From DAIOEK01 sp963828285 (GTDB taxonomy: Bacteria; Chloroflexota; Anaerolineae; Anaerolineales; Anaerolineaceae): a DNA stretch of 64,000 nucleotides. The notes beneath the pieces are model-generated. The model was not told where the DNA came from. It did no database searches and was given only the letters and a program-made list of their open reading frames with translations. Shown here piece by piece: positions 56,332 to 64,000 of this stretch. The translations under genes and the position numbers were made by a program. Position 1 is the first letter of the stretch. Every line of letters starts with the position of its first letter. Location: positions 124,001 to 188,000 of the forward strand of contig CAWHEB010000001.1 in assembly GCA_963828285.1 (NCBI GenBank), read 5' to 3'.

Positions 56332-56801
56332 TATTTAAACTCCTTGAATTCGCGGACTTAGGAGAAAAATAAATAGCCTGGGAATCCAGGCTAAAAATAT
56401 TTTTCTCTCAGGATGCCCGCACAGATAAACCAATGATCGGCTTTATACCCGTTGTAGGACCCCCGAAATTACGGGATATATCATCTCGAACCCTCAGAAT
56501 TTATATGGCAAAATAACCATAATCTACTGGTCTGGTATTTTTATTTCTTCCAGAAATGGAAAATACCGTTCGAGAGTTTGATAGTACAGCGCTTACTATA
56601 CTTGTCCAAAATGGTAGAGTCAATACGGATAATGCTTGAAATTCGGTAAAACGATACCCGAAACTGGATGAGAAAGTGTAGATTGTGCACTAAAACGGAG
56701 TTATTAATGTACCTTTCAATCCGGTTAGAATTTAAATGTAGAATGTTTTTGACAGCTGAAGATCTTATACTGAACTGAATAGTTTCCCTTGATCGATACC
56801 C
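56332..56801 (-). other. Long structured leader / spacer before the metallophosphatase gene
   Basis: 470 bases without a gene. On the minus strand, a CCCG-TAATT-CGGG hairpin and GC-rich sequence near 56400-56480 are followed by a hairpin AGCCTGG-ATTC-CCAGGCT (56375-56392) and ATTTATTTTT, then the start codon 44 bases on. This is the layout of a terminator-controlled leader. I could not match it to a known riboswitch. The stretch 56500-56800 shows nothing else. Confidence 0.4.
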
Positions 56802-57800
56802 TCACTCAATACATTGTCCTGTCCCGGAATCTGAGAAAGTGCTCCCTTCCACAGGTATAAACTCCCAATCGTAGCCGGTTGGATGCAGAGTAAGTTTTAG
56901 AACGCCATAGTCTTTGTTGTATCTAACTTCGCTGTTTTCTGCGATTCCACCAAAATCATACAACCGTCCTCCGCCAGTACCCACAACAAATTGCCTTATG
57001 CCAGTTGAATCAGCCTCTCCGGGAGGTGATTGCAAAGCGAATTGTTCATAGTTGTGCTCATGACCGTTTACAACAACATCCGCGTGGAAATCATACAACG
57101 CTTGCCAGAGAGGGCGAATGTATGGACTACCACCATGAACAGAACCACTGGAGAACAATGGATCATGCCAGTATGCCAGGGTGCAGGTTGATGGATGACC
57201 GATCAAATCTTGTCTGAGCCAAAGTTCCTGTTTGGAACCTGGCGTCACATCGATATTGCTGTTCAAAACAATGATATGCCAGGTTCCCAGATTATAAGAA
57301 TAATATCCTTTAGATGGATCCCCGGCAGCCGCTCCGAAGTATTCATAATACGCTTTAGCGTCTTTGGTCATGTAATCATGGTTACCCGGGGATGGACGTG
57401 TACGATCTTTGAACTTTCCCCAGGAAGGGTCATAGCATTCGATAAACTCATTCTTTGTTCCATTGTCGTAGACATTATCCCCGGCAGTAAAAACGGTTCC
57501 AGATATACCTTCGATCAACGCTCCAGTTGCTTCATCTCCATCACTACCGCACCTGGCGATATCTCCAGCGCCAACCAGAACAGGATCAGGAACGAGGGTA
57601 ATTGTAGGCTGCGGGAGGTTTGTGGCAGATAGAGCGATCTGTGGAATATCCGTGGCTGGTTTCGCCGTTACGGTTGAGGATTTAGGAAGATCAGTGCTGG
57701 AAAGTGTGCTGGCAAGTGGTGTTTGGTACTGCATAAATAAAACCGAACCAAGAAAAAATATGATCAGAATGACAAAAAATATCAGTATGTTCTTATTCAT
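56802..57800 (-). CDS. Secreted/anchored metallophosphatase, paralogue of the 54640 gene
   Basis: 332 aa. N-terminal membrane anchor or signal (ILIFFVILIIFFLGSVLFMQ), a short Thr/Pro linker, then the same phosphoesterase domain: GAGDIARCG, TAGDNVYDNG, SPGNHDYM, LAYWHDPLF, NGHEHNYEQF. It keeps all metal-binding residues and shares the C-terminal DSGTGQCI end with its paralogue. It lacks the DNRLRE domain. The pair arose by duplication with gain or loss of that domain. No cluster of phosphate genes is nearby. Confidence 0.88.
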   Translation of the reverse strand: MNKNILIFFVILIIFFLGSVLFMQYQTPLASTLSSTDLPKSSTVTAKPATDIPQIALSATNLPQPTITLVPDPVLVGAGDIARCGSDGDEATGALIEGISGTVFTAGDNVYDNGTKNEFIECYDPSWGKFKDRTRPSPGNHDYMTKDAKAYYEYFGAAAGDPSKGYYSYNLGTWHIIVLNSNIDVTPGSKQELWLRQDLIGHPSTCTLAYWHDPLFSSGSVHGGSPYIRPLWQALYDFHADVVVNGHEHNYEQFALQSPPGEADSTGIRQFVVGTGGGRLYDFGGIAENSEVRYNKDYGVLKLTLHPTGYDWEFIPVEGSTFSDSGTGQCIE

Positions 57801-57930
57801 TATTTCCCCGTTTATCCGTTGAAATGATCAGTTTAAGATACGCATTATTACATTTGAGTATAAGGGAAACAGCGGAAGATAGGATACCGAAGTATAAGTA
57901 GTCGGTAAGGAAATAATCAAAATGATAATA

Positions 57931-57956
57931 TATCCTGCCTGGAATTAGGCAGGATA
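57931..57956. promoter_or_regulatory. Hairpin upstream of the short metallophosphatase gene
   Basis: TATCCTGCCT, GGAATT loop, AGGCAGGATA: perfect ten-base stem, about 130 bases before the start on the minus strand, followed there by a weak AT-rich run. Could be an attenuator or an independent element. Confidence 0.45.
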
Positions 57957-58097
57957 AGTGGTAGATGTGTTGCAATTTTTGTGGGAGTTTACGATTTAAT
58001 GAAAATATTACGGAAAAAAATATTGACAAGATGCATAATTGATATCTCTTTGTTTGTGCATGTGTTATTTATAATTGCCATATAGGGGTTCGAAAGT

Positions 58098-58766
58098 ATG
58101 CTAGATCGCGAAATAATCGAAAAGTTCATTTCAAAACAACAGGACTCCGCGGTTGTGATGAAAGATGCTTCAGCTGAAATAAACATGATCGCTATCAATG
58201 CTGCCATTGAATTGGCGCATGCCGCATCCGGAATCCGAACGATGATGGAAAAAGTGCTTGATATCCAAATGACATCGAATTGTCGACTTATATCGAAGAT
58301 ACTGGAAACGGGTGGACTAAGCCTGGAGGTTGAAAAAGTAACCGAATTCGCTAAATGGATCAATGTTGATGAGATCTTTATCACGGATTCTGATGGAGTC
58401 ACGGTAGGATCAAATGTCCCCACGGCTTACGGATGGAAGTTTCCGGATGATCCAAAAGCACAGGCATTTGTATTTAGAAAACTCATCACACAGAAGGATG
58501 GAGTGGTAACACAACCCATCTGCATCCGGGACATCGATAATCAGATGTTTAAGTTTGTCGGGGTATCCAGGTTAGATCAACCAGGTATTGTTCAAGTAGG
58601 CTATAAGGCAGAAACGATCACACGCTACCAATCCGAGATCGGGGCAGTATTCGGAGTCCTGGCTGAAGCAATCAGTGCATTGGGGGCAAAAGTAACCAGG
58701 AATTCCAAAGAAGTTATGGAATCAATTGTTGATCTTGAAAAAGGATTAGATCACCTGATCAGCTAA
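58098..58766 (+). CDS. Soluble sensor protein with chemoreceptor-like segments
   Basis: 222 aa, no membrane segment. The N-terminal ~50 residues (INMIAINAAIELAHA) match the tip of a methyl-accepting chemotaxis protein (usually INxLALNAAIEAARA). The middle (~85-180) looks like a small-ligand sensor domain of Cache/PAS type (VDEIFITDSDGVTVGSNVP; VVTQPICIRDIDNQMFKFVG). The C-terminus (AEAISALGAKVTRNSKEVME) is again chemoreceptor-like helix. The parts appear in an unusual order and the signalling hairpin is much shortened. No che genes are nearby. Possibly a stand-alone sensor; function not assigned. Confidence 0.65.
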   Translation: MLDREIIEKFISKQQDSAVVMKDASAEINMIAINAAIELAHAASGIRTMMEKVLDIQMTSNCRLISKILETGGLSLEVEKVTEFAKWINVDEIFITDSDGVTVGSNVPTAYGWKFPDDPKAQAFVFRKLITQKDGVVTQPICIRDIDNQMFKFVGVSRLDQPGIVQVGYKAETITRYQSEIGAVFGVLAEAISALGAKVTRNSKEVMESIVDLEKGLDHLIS

Positions 58767-58844
58767 ACTCGACTGCGGAATTTCGAGGAACCGAAAAACT
58801 CGTAACAACAATCCTCAAAATTATCGAAACTACCATGCCATGAA

Positions 58845-59627
58845 TCACGGCCAGGGGATTTTTGCCGGCTTTGAATAGCCGTGTTTCTCCACCGTGCGGA
58901 TCTCCCCATAAGATTTTTCTCCACAGCCTGGTTCATCCAACACTGTGTAGCTGGTGGTGTATTGATCTTCGAAGGAAACCGTCCACCACAGATACGCTTC
59001 ATTCTGACATACCCACGCCTCAATAAAATACCCGCGATCCTTGTCCTTGGTCATCTTCATTTGATCCCAGGTTATAGTGACTTTTTTCCCTTTTCGTACT
59101 GCAGTGACATTATGAGGCGGACCGTACTGGTTTGAACCGACTTCCAACAGATTAGGCTCGGTTCTGATCAGAGTGGATACGTCGCCAGTAACATCAACTA
59201 CAGAAGGCGCCACCCAGCAAAAATACGAGAGCTTTTCAAACTTGATCCTGAGCCAATTACTATATAATGCACGTTCGCGAACCTCACCGGTATCACCGGG
59301 ATAGAGATCCGCTGCATGCAAATATGCCGTAGACGGACCATATCGGCAGTGCGCCTGTTTATTTACAACCGCATCCGGGAAGTCAAAGGTTGGCGTGGGT
59401 GTAATACTGGGCGTGGGTGAAACGGATGGTGAGGGAGTGGACGATGGTGTTAAAGTTACTGTGGCAGTTGACGTCGCGGATGGTTCAGGTAGAGACGTAA
59501 ATGTTGCAGGAACCGTTGCAGGTATGAGCGTCGCAACTTCGGTCGGTGCTTGTTGCACAGTATTACAGGCATTTATAAAAAATGTTATGGCAAGCAATAG
59601 GCTGATATTTCGTATTTTTTGCATCAT
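58845..59627 (-). CDS. Lipoprotein with SH3-like and C-terminal beta domain (paralogue A)
   Basis: 260 aa. Lipobox FINACN, a Thr/Pro/Ser linker to about residue 80, an SH3b-like domain (NKQAHCRYGPSTAYLHAADL ... NWLRIKFEKLSYFCWV) and a fibronectin-III-like domain (VRKGKKVTITWDQMKMTKDK ... YFIEAWVCQNEAYLWWTVSF ... DEPGCGEKSYGEIRTVEKHG). Paired Cys in each domain suggest disulfides. Anchored outside the membrane. The neighbouring gene at 59660 is a paralogue with the same layout. Confidence 0.82.
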   Translation of the reverse strand: MMQKIRNISLLLAITFFINACNTVQQAPTEVATLIPATVPATFTSLPEPSATSTATVTLTPSSTPSPSVSPTPSITPTPTFDFPDAVVNKQAHCRYGPSTAYLHAADLYPGDTGEVRERALYSNWLRIKFEKLSYFCWVAPSVVDVTGDVSTLIRTEPNLLEVGSNQYGPPHNVTAVRKGKKVTITWDQMKMTKDKDRGYFIEAWVCQNEAYLWWTVSFEDQYTTSYTVLDEPGCGEKSYGEIRTVEKHGYSKPAKIPWP

Positions 59628-59659
59628 GCGATTCTAGCAGATTTCGAGCAGGAATGCGA

Positions 59660-60478
59660 TCAGTTTGATAAATCTTCTGCTTGCGGCCAATCAAACTTCA
59701 AGTAATTAGTATAACCGTGCTTTTCCACTGCATAAATTCGACCCCAGGATTCTTCGTTGCAGCCGGGTTCGTCTACCACAGTTGCGGTAAGTTCATAAGC
59801 TCCAACGGGGACAAAAGTAATCCGGCCGTTGCGGCATACCCAAGCCTCCAGCAAGTAAGGTTCCTGCTCGGAATCATCCCCTGCCCGCAGCACCAAAGCG
59901 TCCCAGAATATGGTCACTTCATCACCGGTGCGCGTAGCTTTCGCAAATCCCAGTCCCGGGTAAAAAGGAGACCGTGGAAGCTTGATCTTTAATGGATCCA
60001 CAGGCTGCACTTGGTTAATATCTCCTTGCACATCCATGAATTCGAGGTTCATCCAACACGGATTGTTTCCTCCGATCGCTTGCACTTCGATGTAGCCAGT
60101 GTCTGCCATGAATCCGATGATATCCAGGCGGTTGCCCTTTATCAAGCCATATTTATAAAGATATGCTTTGGATGGACCGTAGTAACAGTTCACATGCTCT
60201 GGAATCACCTTACCACGCAACACGAGATATGTAGGAACAGGTGTGGTAGAAGCAGTAGGAGTAGCTGTTGGAGTATCTGTTGGAGTGGGCGTGCCCGTTG
60301 GATTGGGAGAAGGGGTTGGAGTTGACGTACTTGTTATAGCGGGTGATGGAGATGCCTGAACAACTTCAATTGAAGGTATTGGCAGATTTGTCCGAGTTGC
60401 AGATAGTTGTACTGAATTACAAGCAGAAAGCTGATAAATCAAAATACTGAGCAAAAGCATACTTACCAAATATCGCAT
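59660..60478 (-). CDS. Lipoprotein with SH3-like and C-terminal beta domain (paralogue B)
   Basis: 272 aa. Lipobox YQLSACN, a Thr/Pro linker, then the same pair of domains: EHVNCYYGPSKAYLYKYGLI ... GYIEVQAIGGNNPCWMNLEF and RTGDEVTIFWDALVLRAGDD ... LLEAWVCRNGRITFVPVGAY ... DEPGCNEESWGRIYAVEKHG. The shared YGPSxAYL, EAWVCxN and VEKHGY blocks show recent common ancestry with paralogue A. The two are tandem, 32 bases apart. Role unknown. Confidence 0.82.
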   Translation of the reverse strand: MRYLVSMLLLSILIYQLSACNSVQLSATRTNLPIPSIEVVQASPSPAITSTSTPTPSPNPTGTPTPTDTPTATPTASTTPVPTYLVLRGKVIPEHVNCYYGPSKAYLYKYGLIKGNRLDIIGFMADTGYIEVQAIGGNNPCWMNLEFMDVQGDINQVQPVDPLKIKLPRSPFYPGLGFAKATRTGDEVTIFWDALVLRAGDDSEQEPYLLEAWVCRNGRITFVPVGAYELTATVVDEPGCNEESWGRIYAVEKHGYTNYLKFDWPQAEDLSN

Positions 60479-60727
60479 GGATTGATTTTAGCATTTCTCG
60501 ATGCTTATGAGTTTAGAATATTCATACTGTTGGTCTTACCTATCTAGTAATAAGAGTAAAACAATTCATATTCTAAAAGTTTGAAATTTTCGATTATTTG
60601 ATTCTTATAAATCTTCATCAAAACATCATAATTCATTCATACATTCTTCTTATGGAATGGATATGATGAAATGTGAAATACAAATTTCTTATTGGCTCGG
60701 AACGATTGCCGAAAAGGATGAATTATT

Positions 60728-60982
60728 ATGATGTGGAATTATGGATATCACGGGTTTGGCGGGATTGGAATGATTATTGGCGGATTATTTTCTCTGGCGT
60801 TGATAGTTGGTTTTGTATTATTCGTTATTTGGGCTGTACGTAAGGCAGGTGGAAACCACAATTATCCAAGCGATCACAACCTGCCAGTACAATCTGCGAA
60901 AGATATTGCACAAATGCGTTATGCAAAAGGTGAGATCACCAGGGATGAATATCAACAAATTTTGACAGATCTGAACAAATAG
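60728..60982 (+). CDS. SHOCT-domain small membrane protein
   Basis: 84 aa. A Gly/Trp-rich N-terminus, one membrane segment (MIIGGLFSLALIVGFVLFVIWAV is the hydrophobic stretch, about residues 15-37) and a C-terminal SHOCT motif (DIAQMRYAKGEITRDEYQQI). SHOCT modules are short helical pieces at the C-termini of many bacterial membrane proteins. The two tandem ATGs at 60728 and 60731 are both possible starts; AAAGGAT lies upstream. Function unknown. Confidence 0.85.
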   Translation: MMWNYGYHGFGGIGMIIGGLFSLALIVGFVLFVIWAVRKAGGNHNYPSDHNLPVQSAKDIAQMRYAKGEITRDEYQQILTDLNK

Positions 60983-61128
60983 CACATTGATGAAATAATA
61001 CCGGTTTGTCCATATTTATTTCTATGATGTAATTGCTACAAGTTCGGGTTTGTTTCTCAGATTTTGCAAATGGATACTAGCTGATCATAGTATCAGTTAG
61101 TCGTACCTTATTATAGCTAGTCATCCTG

Positions 61129-63612
61129 TCATAAAGTGTGCAGCTGATCGTTTTCAACTTTTTTCGAAGTTTTTTCAGCATACATGTGTTTATCTGCAAG
61201 CCGAAAAGCTTCTGATAAATGACCTTTATTGGCTGTTGCAACACCTATCGATAAATTGATCGGATATGTGAGCGGCTTTTTATTGTATTCATTCAACTTT
61301 CCTCTGATACGATTGAGCATTTCAACGGAAGTCTGCTCATCTGTATTTGGCAATAATATTGCGAATTCATCCCCTCCAATTCGGGCAACGATATCTTCCT
61401 CACGGAAAGTCATCTTGAGGAATTTTGCAGTGTTTTTTAGAAGTTCATCTCCTGCTGTGTGTCCAAAGGTATCATTTGTTATTTTCATATTGTCCAGATC
61501 GGCAATTAGAATGCTGATTGGAAAATTCCTTCCTACTTGCATACGGGCCAACTCTGTTTCAAAAAACGCCCGGTTGTACGCACCGGTCAGGGCATCGATC
61601 AAAGCCAATCGTTGGACTTTTTCATACAGACGGGCGTTTTCCATGGCAATTGCTGCTTGATCACTAAATGCTTTTAATCGTTCTCCATCATAGTGCGTAT
61701 ACATATTGGGTTTGCTACTATACAAATTGAGGAATCCAATTACTTCTTCATTGAAATTGATGGGCACCCCAAGTACAGAGCGGATCCAGCCTTTGCCGGT
61801 GAGTGAAACCCACCCGTCATACTCACGGGTGTCGGATATGATCACAGAAGAGTGGGTGGATAACATCTCCTGAAAATTTCGGGTTTGGGAAACAAAATAT
61901 TGTTGACCCTTCTTATTAATATTCTCGTAACCGGTGCTATTGCATGCAGCAACTTGCGCAATTTTGTTTTCGGAAGTCAGAAAAAAGACTGCAACTGCAT
62001 CTTGAGAAACTACATGACCGACACTCTCCAATATACGGTCGAGAACATTTTCAAGATTTAATGAGCTATTTAACGCCGAGGCACTGATTCGAAGTGCGTC
62101 AGCCAGCATTCTTTCCTTCAATTCGGCTTCTTCTGCTCTTTTGCGTTCCGTAATATCCCAAATCATATCTGCCAATTCAGATGCAAATGCCAGATCAGAT
62201 TCATCGTAATCGAGCGCTTTGTTACCTATACCAATGATGGCCACAATCTTTTGATCTCTGAAAATCGGAAAGACCATCTCTCTAACTATCGTAGCATGCC
62301 CTTTGGGTAGTCCATGTTTATTTGTCAATCCTTCATAATTATTGTGGATGATCGGTTTACCTAAACGAGCGGAATCAGCCCATACACCAGCATTTTCAAT
62401 ATTGTAATGCGACCCTCGACCGTCCGCTGAGCACATTTCATTCAAAGTCCGAGTAGACCAAGCCTGGAGGTGCAGCGTTTTTTGGTCAGCTGCAACGAAG
62501 TGAAAAAATCCAATAGGACTTTTAGTTAATGCACATAATTCGTCCAGAGAAAATTGCAGTAATTTTTCGAGCGAATTCTTGAAAGCAAACTCACTGATAC
62601 GAACGCGGGCGTTTAGGATTTCTTCAGTGTGTTTTCTGATGCTGACATCTCTAACCAATGACCACATCCCTAGTTTATTCCCATTTGGATCTTTGGATAG
62701 GAAGGTTCTCAATTCGACTGGAAAGGTTTTTCCATCTTTTTTGCGATATTCTTTTTCATAAATATCTGATAACCCTTTTTCCAAAACTTGTTTTTGAATA
62801 ATTTCCTTCTCTACCGTGTACCAGTTTTCAGGAGTAAGGTCGAGATTGGTCAAATTTTCGAGCTCGGATGGTTCATAATTTACCATTTTCCGAAAGGTCT
62901 CATTCGTTTCTATGAATTTTCCATCCAAGTCCACAAATGCATATCCATCCTGCATACTCTCATGCAAACCGAGATATTTGGATTCACTAGCTCGTAAAGT
63001 GACCAAAGCATCTTCAAGGGCTGTATTTTTATCCTGGATCTGTTTTTTATTGGTTTGTAGTAGACCAATAAAGTAGTTTTTTGTTCTATTTGTAAATATT
63101 AGTGCAGCCGCGAAGAAGAACCACATCATTAGTGGGGAATATGTAAATAAGGTTGGAAAACTCACCCCAAATTGTTCAAAAATAGCAATCGCTAATGATG
63201 CTAATAGACTCATGACAATGAGGATATTTCCCCATCTATTAGGAATAAAAATATCAAAAACAACCGAAAAAAGGATAATTACAATCATGAAGGGACTGCT
63301 GATCCCTCCTGAAGTAATGGATATTCCAATAAAGAAAAACCAAACCCCAAAAACTAATGAGAAACCTGCTTGTTTGACAAATCCATGGCGGATAAGTTGA
63401 CGAATAATGACGACCAGGATAACCCCCGCGAGTGTTACTCCCCAGGATTCGATCTTATGTTTTGCATAAATAGGGATGAAGATTATCCCGAAAAAAAGTA
63501 TCACAACAAACACATAGTTTAGGATGACATTTATGTTCTTTTCCGTGCTGATTTTTTCAGTATCAAACGGAGTCAGGGTTGGGGCAAACCATTTTTTTAC
63601 AGATTCCAGCAT
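61129..63612 (-). CDS. Membrane diguanylate cyclase with PAS and GAF sensor domains
   Basis: 827 aa from the ATG at 63612, which has AGAGGA before it; the upstream ATG at 63642 lacks a site. About five membrane segments (residues ~25-180), a coiled coil, a PAS domain (SMQDGYAFVDLDGKFIETNE), two GAF domains (one with SPIGFFHFVAADQKTLHLQA, one with DAVAVFFLTSENKIAQVAA), and a C-terminal GGDEF domain with the intact catalytic ARIGGDEFAIL. REED five residues before GGDEF is an RxxD inhibitory site, so product inhibition by c-di-GMP is expected. Makes c-di-GMP from GTP. Divergent from the next gene. Confidence 0.93.
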   Translation of the reverse strand: MLESVKKWFAPTLTPFDTEKISTEKNINVILNYVFVVILFFGIIFIPIYAKHKIESWGVTLAGVILVVIIRQLIRHGFVKQAGFSLVFGVWFFFIGISITSGGISSPFMIVIILFSVVFDIFIPNRWGNILIVMSLLASLAIAIFEQFGVSFPTLFTYSPLMMWFFFAAALIFTNRTKNYFIGLLQTNKKQIQDKNTALEDALVTLRASESKYLGLHESMQDGYAFVDLDGKFIETNETFRKMVNYEPSELENLTNLDLTPENWYTVEKEIIQKQVLEKGLSDIYEKEYRKKDGKTFPVELRTFLSKDPNGNKLGMWSLVRDVSIRKHTEEILNARVRISEFAFKNSLEKLLQFSLDELCALTKSPIGFFHFVAADQKTLHLQAWSTRTLNEMCSADGRGSHYNIENAGVWADSARLGKPIIHNNYEGLTNKHGLPKGHATIVREMVFPIFRDQKIVAIIGIGNKALDYDESDLAFASELADMIWDITERKRAEEAELKERMLADALRISASALNSSLNLENVLDRILESVGHVVSQDAVAVFFLTSENKIAQVAACNSTGYENINKKGQQYFVSQTRNFQEMLSTHSSVIISDTREYDGWVSLTGKGWIRSVLGVPINFNEEVIGFLNLYSSKPNMYTHYDGERLKAFSDQAAIAMENARLYEKVQRLALIDALTGAYNRAFFETELARMQVGRNFPISILIADLDNMKITNDTFGHTAGDELLKNTAKFLKMTFREEDIVARIGGDEFAILLPNTDEQTSVEMLNRIRGKLNEYNKKPLTYPINLSIGVATANKGHLSEAFRLADKHMYAEKTSKKVENDQLHTL

Positions 63613-63792
63613 GAAATCCTCTTTTGATAATACGGTTAACACAATATAAGTCGGATTATACGGTTCAAACTACAGATATTTGCATAAAATTACTCTTAAA
63701 ATTTCCCATCTCATCGTAAGGAACTGAGATTTTTAATCCAAATAAAGAATCTCAAAAGAAAATTACGAAGAATCCTACATACCAACTCGTAT

Positions 63793-63821
63793 TTGACACC
63801 CCCTCTGTTATCAGCTAAACT
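63793..63821 (+). promoter_or_regulatory. Sigma-70-type promoter of the gene at 63852
   Basis: TTGACA, a 17-base spacer and TAAACT; transcript start near 63828, giving a short 5' leader. Confidence 0.65.
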
Positions 63822-63851
63822 TTCACACTCACCTCACTTTGGAGCCGATAT

Positions 63852-64000
63852 ATGACAACAGACCATCCAACTGACAGCATCTCCAGACGCATCGCCGCCA
63901 TGGCAGAACGTGTCAATGGATTACAGTTCAATAATCTCTACTATTACAATCAACCAGTGGAAGAAGTATTGGGGGAATTGAAAGTTCGGGTTCACGGGCG
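63852..64000 (+). CDS. N-terminal fragment of an unidentified gene running off the window
   Basis: 49 codons are open from the ATG at 63852 (GGAGCC just upstream) to the window end: helical, polar start (DSISRRIAAMAERV) then NLYYYNQPVEEVLGELKVRV. No signal peptide. Too short to assign. The promoter and ribosome site support a real gene. Confidence 0.7.
   Translation, partial: MTTDHPTDSISRRIAAMAERVNGLQFNNLYYYNQPVEEVLGELKVRVHG

Noticed and set aside
56400..56480. c-di-GMP-I (GEMM) riboswitch before the metallophosphatase gene
   Set aside because: A CGCACAG..AAACC fragment is present only on the strand opposite to the gene, and the remaining conserved GEMM blocks are absent. I leave it as an unidentified structured leader.

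Overview
The window looks like chromosomal DNA of a Chloroflexota bacterium, most likely class Anaerolineae. I infer this from the many lipoproteins and exported proteins with long Pro/Thr linkers (TPTPT-type), zinc-ribbon membrane proteins, DUF3536 and long GH13-like glucan enzymes, and monoderm-style lipoproteins with an L,D-transpeptidase. No rRNA or named marker is present to confirm it. I see no prophage, CRISPR array or insertion sequence.

Layout. 1-10.5 kb: end of a GH57/DUF3536 protein, a long GH13-like protein, an AlkZ-like protein and a lone thiolase, then a cyclase, a zinc-ribbon membrane protein, a lipoprotein, a HIT hydrolase and an HsmA-like membrane protein. 10.6-19 kb: a loose region of substrate-binding lipoproteins, an MBL hydrolase and an ArsR-type regulator, full of short dispersed palindromic repeats. 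19-28 kb: housekeeping and envelope genes (patatin, dCMP deaminase, DUF309, Gmad2 lipoprotein, aminotransferase, TrxB, LysM protein, HemW, L,D-transpeptidase). 28-33.3 kb: a two-component system divergent from a PepSY/ApbE/ferric-reductase-like flavin redox operon. 33.4-39.1 kb: a tight minus-strand operon encoding a zinc-ribbon membrane protein, a DUF2207 membrane protein ending in a seven-cysteine CACACACAGCACACAGGGR tail, a PqqD-radical SAM-SPASM enzyme, a paralogue of that enzyme without cluster cysteines, and a methyltransferase. 39.2-42.5 kb: ligA, tRNA-Pro with a duplicated 3' end, a CDF exporter. 43-51.5 kb: LacI-controlled alpha-glucoside uptake with trehalose synthase and amylosucrase. 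51.6-54.6 kb: argGH behind a candidate arginine leader-peptide attenuator. 54.6-64 kb: two secreted metallophosphatases, a soluble sensor with chemoreceptor-like segments, two paralogous lipoproteins, a SHOCT protein and a diguanylate cyclase.

The most interesting locus is 33.7-39.1 kb. It has the architecture of a peptide-modification (RiPP-like) system: a Cys-Ala repeat tail on the cytoplasmic end of a membrane protein, directly followed by a PqqD-fused radical SAM/SPASM enzyme, a cluster-less radical SAM paralogue and a SAM methyltransferase.

Quality warning. At least nine genes are interrupted by what reads as a single inserted base, including ligA and argH. In most of them removing one base restores a textbook family motif. 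This looks like an insertion-biased consensus error rather than gene decay, so I annotate these genes as full length with a frameshift.
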